Assembly (NCBI GenBank): GCA_030705725.1
Contig: JAUZPW010000014.1
Location: 1 to 14,515 of the forward strand
Reading direction: 5' to 3'
DNA: 14,515 bases
Source: Bacillota bacterium
GTDB taxonomy: Bacteria; Bacillota; Clostridia; Oscillospirales; Butyricicoccaceae
A model generated the notes under the pieces. The model saw only the letters and a program-made list of their open reading frames with translations, was not told where the DNA came from and did not search any database. The stretch's first letter is position 1. Each line of letters opens with the position of its first letter. Below are positions 13,196-14,515 of this stretch, piece after piece. Made by a program: the position numbers and the translations under genes.

Positions 13196-14515
13196 ATGAG
13201 TAAGATCATAATGCAGACCCGCGGATTGACTAAAAAGTTCGGAAACTTTGTAGCCAACGACGGGATTGATCTGGATATTGAGTCGGGTAGTATTCACGCC
13301 ATTGCCGGAGAAAATGGCGCTGGAAAGTCGACTTTGATGAAAATGCTCTACGGTGTTTACCCGGTTACCTCGGGTGACATTATAATCGACGGAGAGGTAA
13401 TGAAGGAATGGAAGCCTTCCATCGCCAGGGACAAGGGCATCGGTATGGTATTCCAGGATTTCAGGCTTATTCCGGCATTCACTGTTCTTGAAAACGTATT
13501 TCTGTCGCTGAAGGACAGCGGCGTATTAATAAACCGCAGCGAGCTCGGAAAAAAAATCGAAAGCATCGCAAAGCAATACAGTCTGCAGGTTGAACCAAGC
13601 ACAGAGGTTTGGAAAATGGACCTCGGACAGCGGCAGCACATAGAAATTTTGAAGCTGCTCTTAAACCCAGACATCAGAATAATGATATTCGATGAACCAA
13701 CGAGCGTGTTGGCTCCGCATGAAATCGAGTCGTTTCTGCAAATGCTGGTCAATTTCAGAAACAACGGCTATTCGATTTTGTTTATTACGCATAAAATCAA
13801 TGAAATTCTCGCAATAGCAGACCGTATAACCATTCTGCGCCGGGGCAAAAAAGTTCACTCGTTTGAAAAGGGCGAAAAGTTCGGCGAACGGGAAATTGTA
13901 GCGCAAATGCTTGGGGACGATACGGTCGAGCTTAAGCTTGAACACTTTGAACCGGCTGAAAAGTCCAAAACCGAAAATATACCTACTACCCATATCCGCA
14001 ATATGACGGTAAAGGACGATCACAACAGAGAAATCCTGAGAAACGTGACGTTCGACATCAAAAAGGGAGAAATATTGGGAATTGCAGGCATTTCGGGAAA
14101 CGGACAGAAAGAGCTTGCGGAAGCTGTTTACGGTTTCCGTCAGATAGTTTCGGGCGAGCTTTTAATGGATGAGGTTAACATAACTAAGGCTTCGATCAAG
14201 CGCCGCATCGAAATGGGAATGCGCATGGTGACTGAGGATCCCCTCAGAGATAACGTTGTGCCGGGATTCAGCGTCCTGCAAAACATGGCGCTTGTCGGGA
14301 TACCTCCGGAAAGACGGCGCGGAGATATAGACTGGGAAGCCATGCAAAAGCAGTTTGAAAGCTTTGACAGCATAAAGACGCTTGGAGTGCCCGCTTCAAA
14401 CCGAATAACTAGGGATCTTTCGGGAGGAAATGTTCAGCGTGTCGCTTTTGCGCGCGCGGTCATTTCAAACCCCAAACTTTTAATCGCGAGCTACCCGAGC
14501 AGAGGCTTAGACGTA
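13196..14515 (+). CDS. Second ABC transporter ATPase with two nucleotide-binding domains (3' end outside window)
   Basis: The frame is open from ATG 13196 to the window end (440 codons) with no stop. The SD GGGAGGGG (13184-13191) is one of the strongest in the window. Domain 1: Walker A GENGAGKST (38-46), Q-loop MVFQD, degenerate signature MDLGQRQ (141-147), Walker B RIMIFDEPTS (161-170), switch His199. Domain 2: GISGNGQK (298-305) with Gln at the lysine position, signature LSGGNVQR (about 412-419), and LLIASYPSRGLDV at the edge. About 70-90 residues should remain outside if it matches the usual length of about 510-530. It is related to the ATPase at 6759 but clearly diverged. It may begin a second BMP-type transporter beyond the window, or be an alternative motor for the permeases here. 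Confidence 0.92.
   Translation, partial: MSKIIMQTRGLTKKFGNFVANDGIDLDIESGSIHAIAGENGAGKSTLMKMLYGVYPVTSGDIIIDGEVMKEWKPSIARDKGIGMVFQDFRLIPAFTVLENVFLSLKDSGVLINRSELGKKIESIAKQYSLQVEPSTEVWKMDLGQRQHIEILKLLLNPDIRIMIFDEPTSVLAPHEIESFLQMLVNFRNNGYSILFITHKINEILAIADRITILRRGKKVHSFEKGEKFGEREIVAQMLGDDTVELKLEHFEPAEKSKTENIPTTHIRNMTVKDDHNREILRNVTFDIKKGEILGIAGISGNGQKELAEAVYGFRQIVSGELLMDEVNITKASIKRRIEMGMRMVTEDPLRDNVVPGFSVLQNMALVGIPPERRRGDIDWEAMQKQFESFDSIKTLGVPASNRITRDLSGGNVQRVAFARAVISNPKLLIASYPSRGLDV

Overview
The window looks like a chromosomal catabolic locus from a low- to mid-GC Gram-positive anaerobe, most likely in Clostridia. The evidence is purine-rich Shine-Dalgarno sites, sigma-A-type promoters (TTGACA-17-TATGAT; TTTACA-17-TATAAT), intrinsic hairpin-plus-T-run terminators, a lipobox solute-binding protein and BMP-family (NupNOPQ-like) transport genes. 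No RNA genes, CRISPR arrays, insertion sequences or phage genes were seen.

Layout. Left part (2-3457, + strand): the C-terminal part of an FrlD-like fructoselysine 6-kinase, a GC-rich hairpin, a YtcJ-type amidohydrolase split by a -1 frameshift at an A6 run, and an FrlB-like SIS-domain deglycase. Between 3458 and 3828 is an array of nested and tandem hairpins that ends in a strong terminator. An FrlC-like psicoselysine 3-epimerase gene lies on the - strand (3829-4683). A 424-base divergent regulatory region follows, with a promoter for each direction and several palindromes, then an IclR-type regulator (5108-5902) with its own terminator.

From about 6020 a second + strand operon runs off the right edge. 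It encodes a KDPG-aldolase-like protein lacking the Schiff-base lysine, a double-domain ABC ATPase, a lipoprotein solute-binding protein, two permeases, three VOC-fold (glyoxalase-like) proteins carrying four VOC modules, and a second double-domain ABC ATPase truncated by the window.

How the genes may work together (inference): FrlB-, FrlC- and FrlD-like proteins together are the enzymatic core for breaking down Amadori products such as fructoselysine and psicoselysine. Here that core sits with an amidohydrolase, an IclR regulator and a BMP-type importer in place of the usual Frl permease, plus VOC proteins and an aldolase-like protein whose roles are unknown. The simplest reading is uptake and dismantling of a glycated or N-glycoside-like compound that is probably not plain fructoselysine. 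The substrate cannot be read from the sequence. The most unusual points are the K-to-N change in the aldolase-like protein, the VOC genes placed inside the transporter operon, and the hairpin array at 3480-3797.
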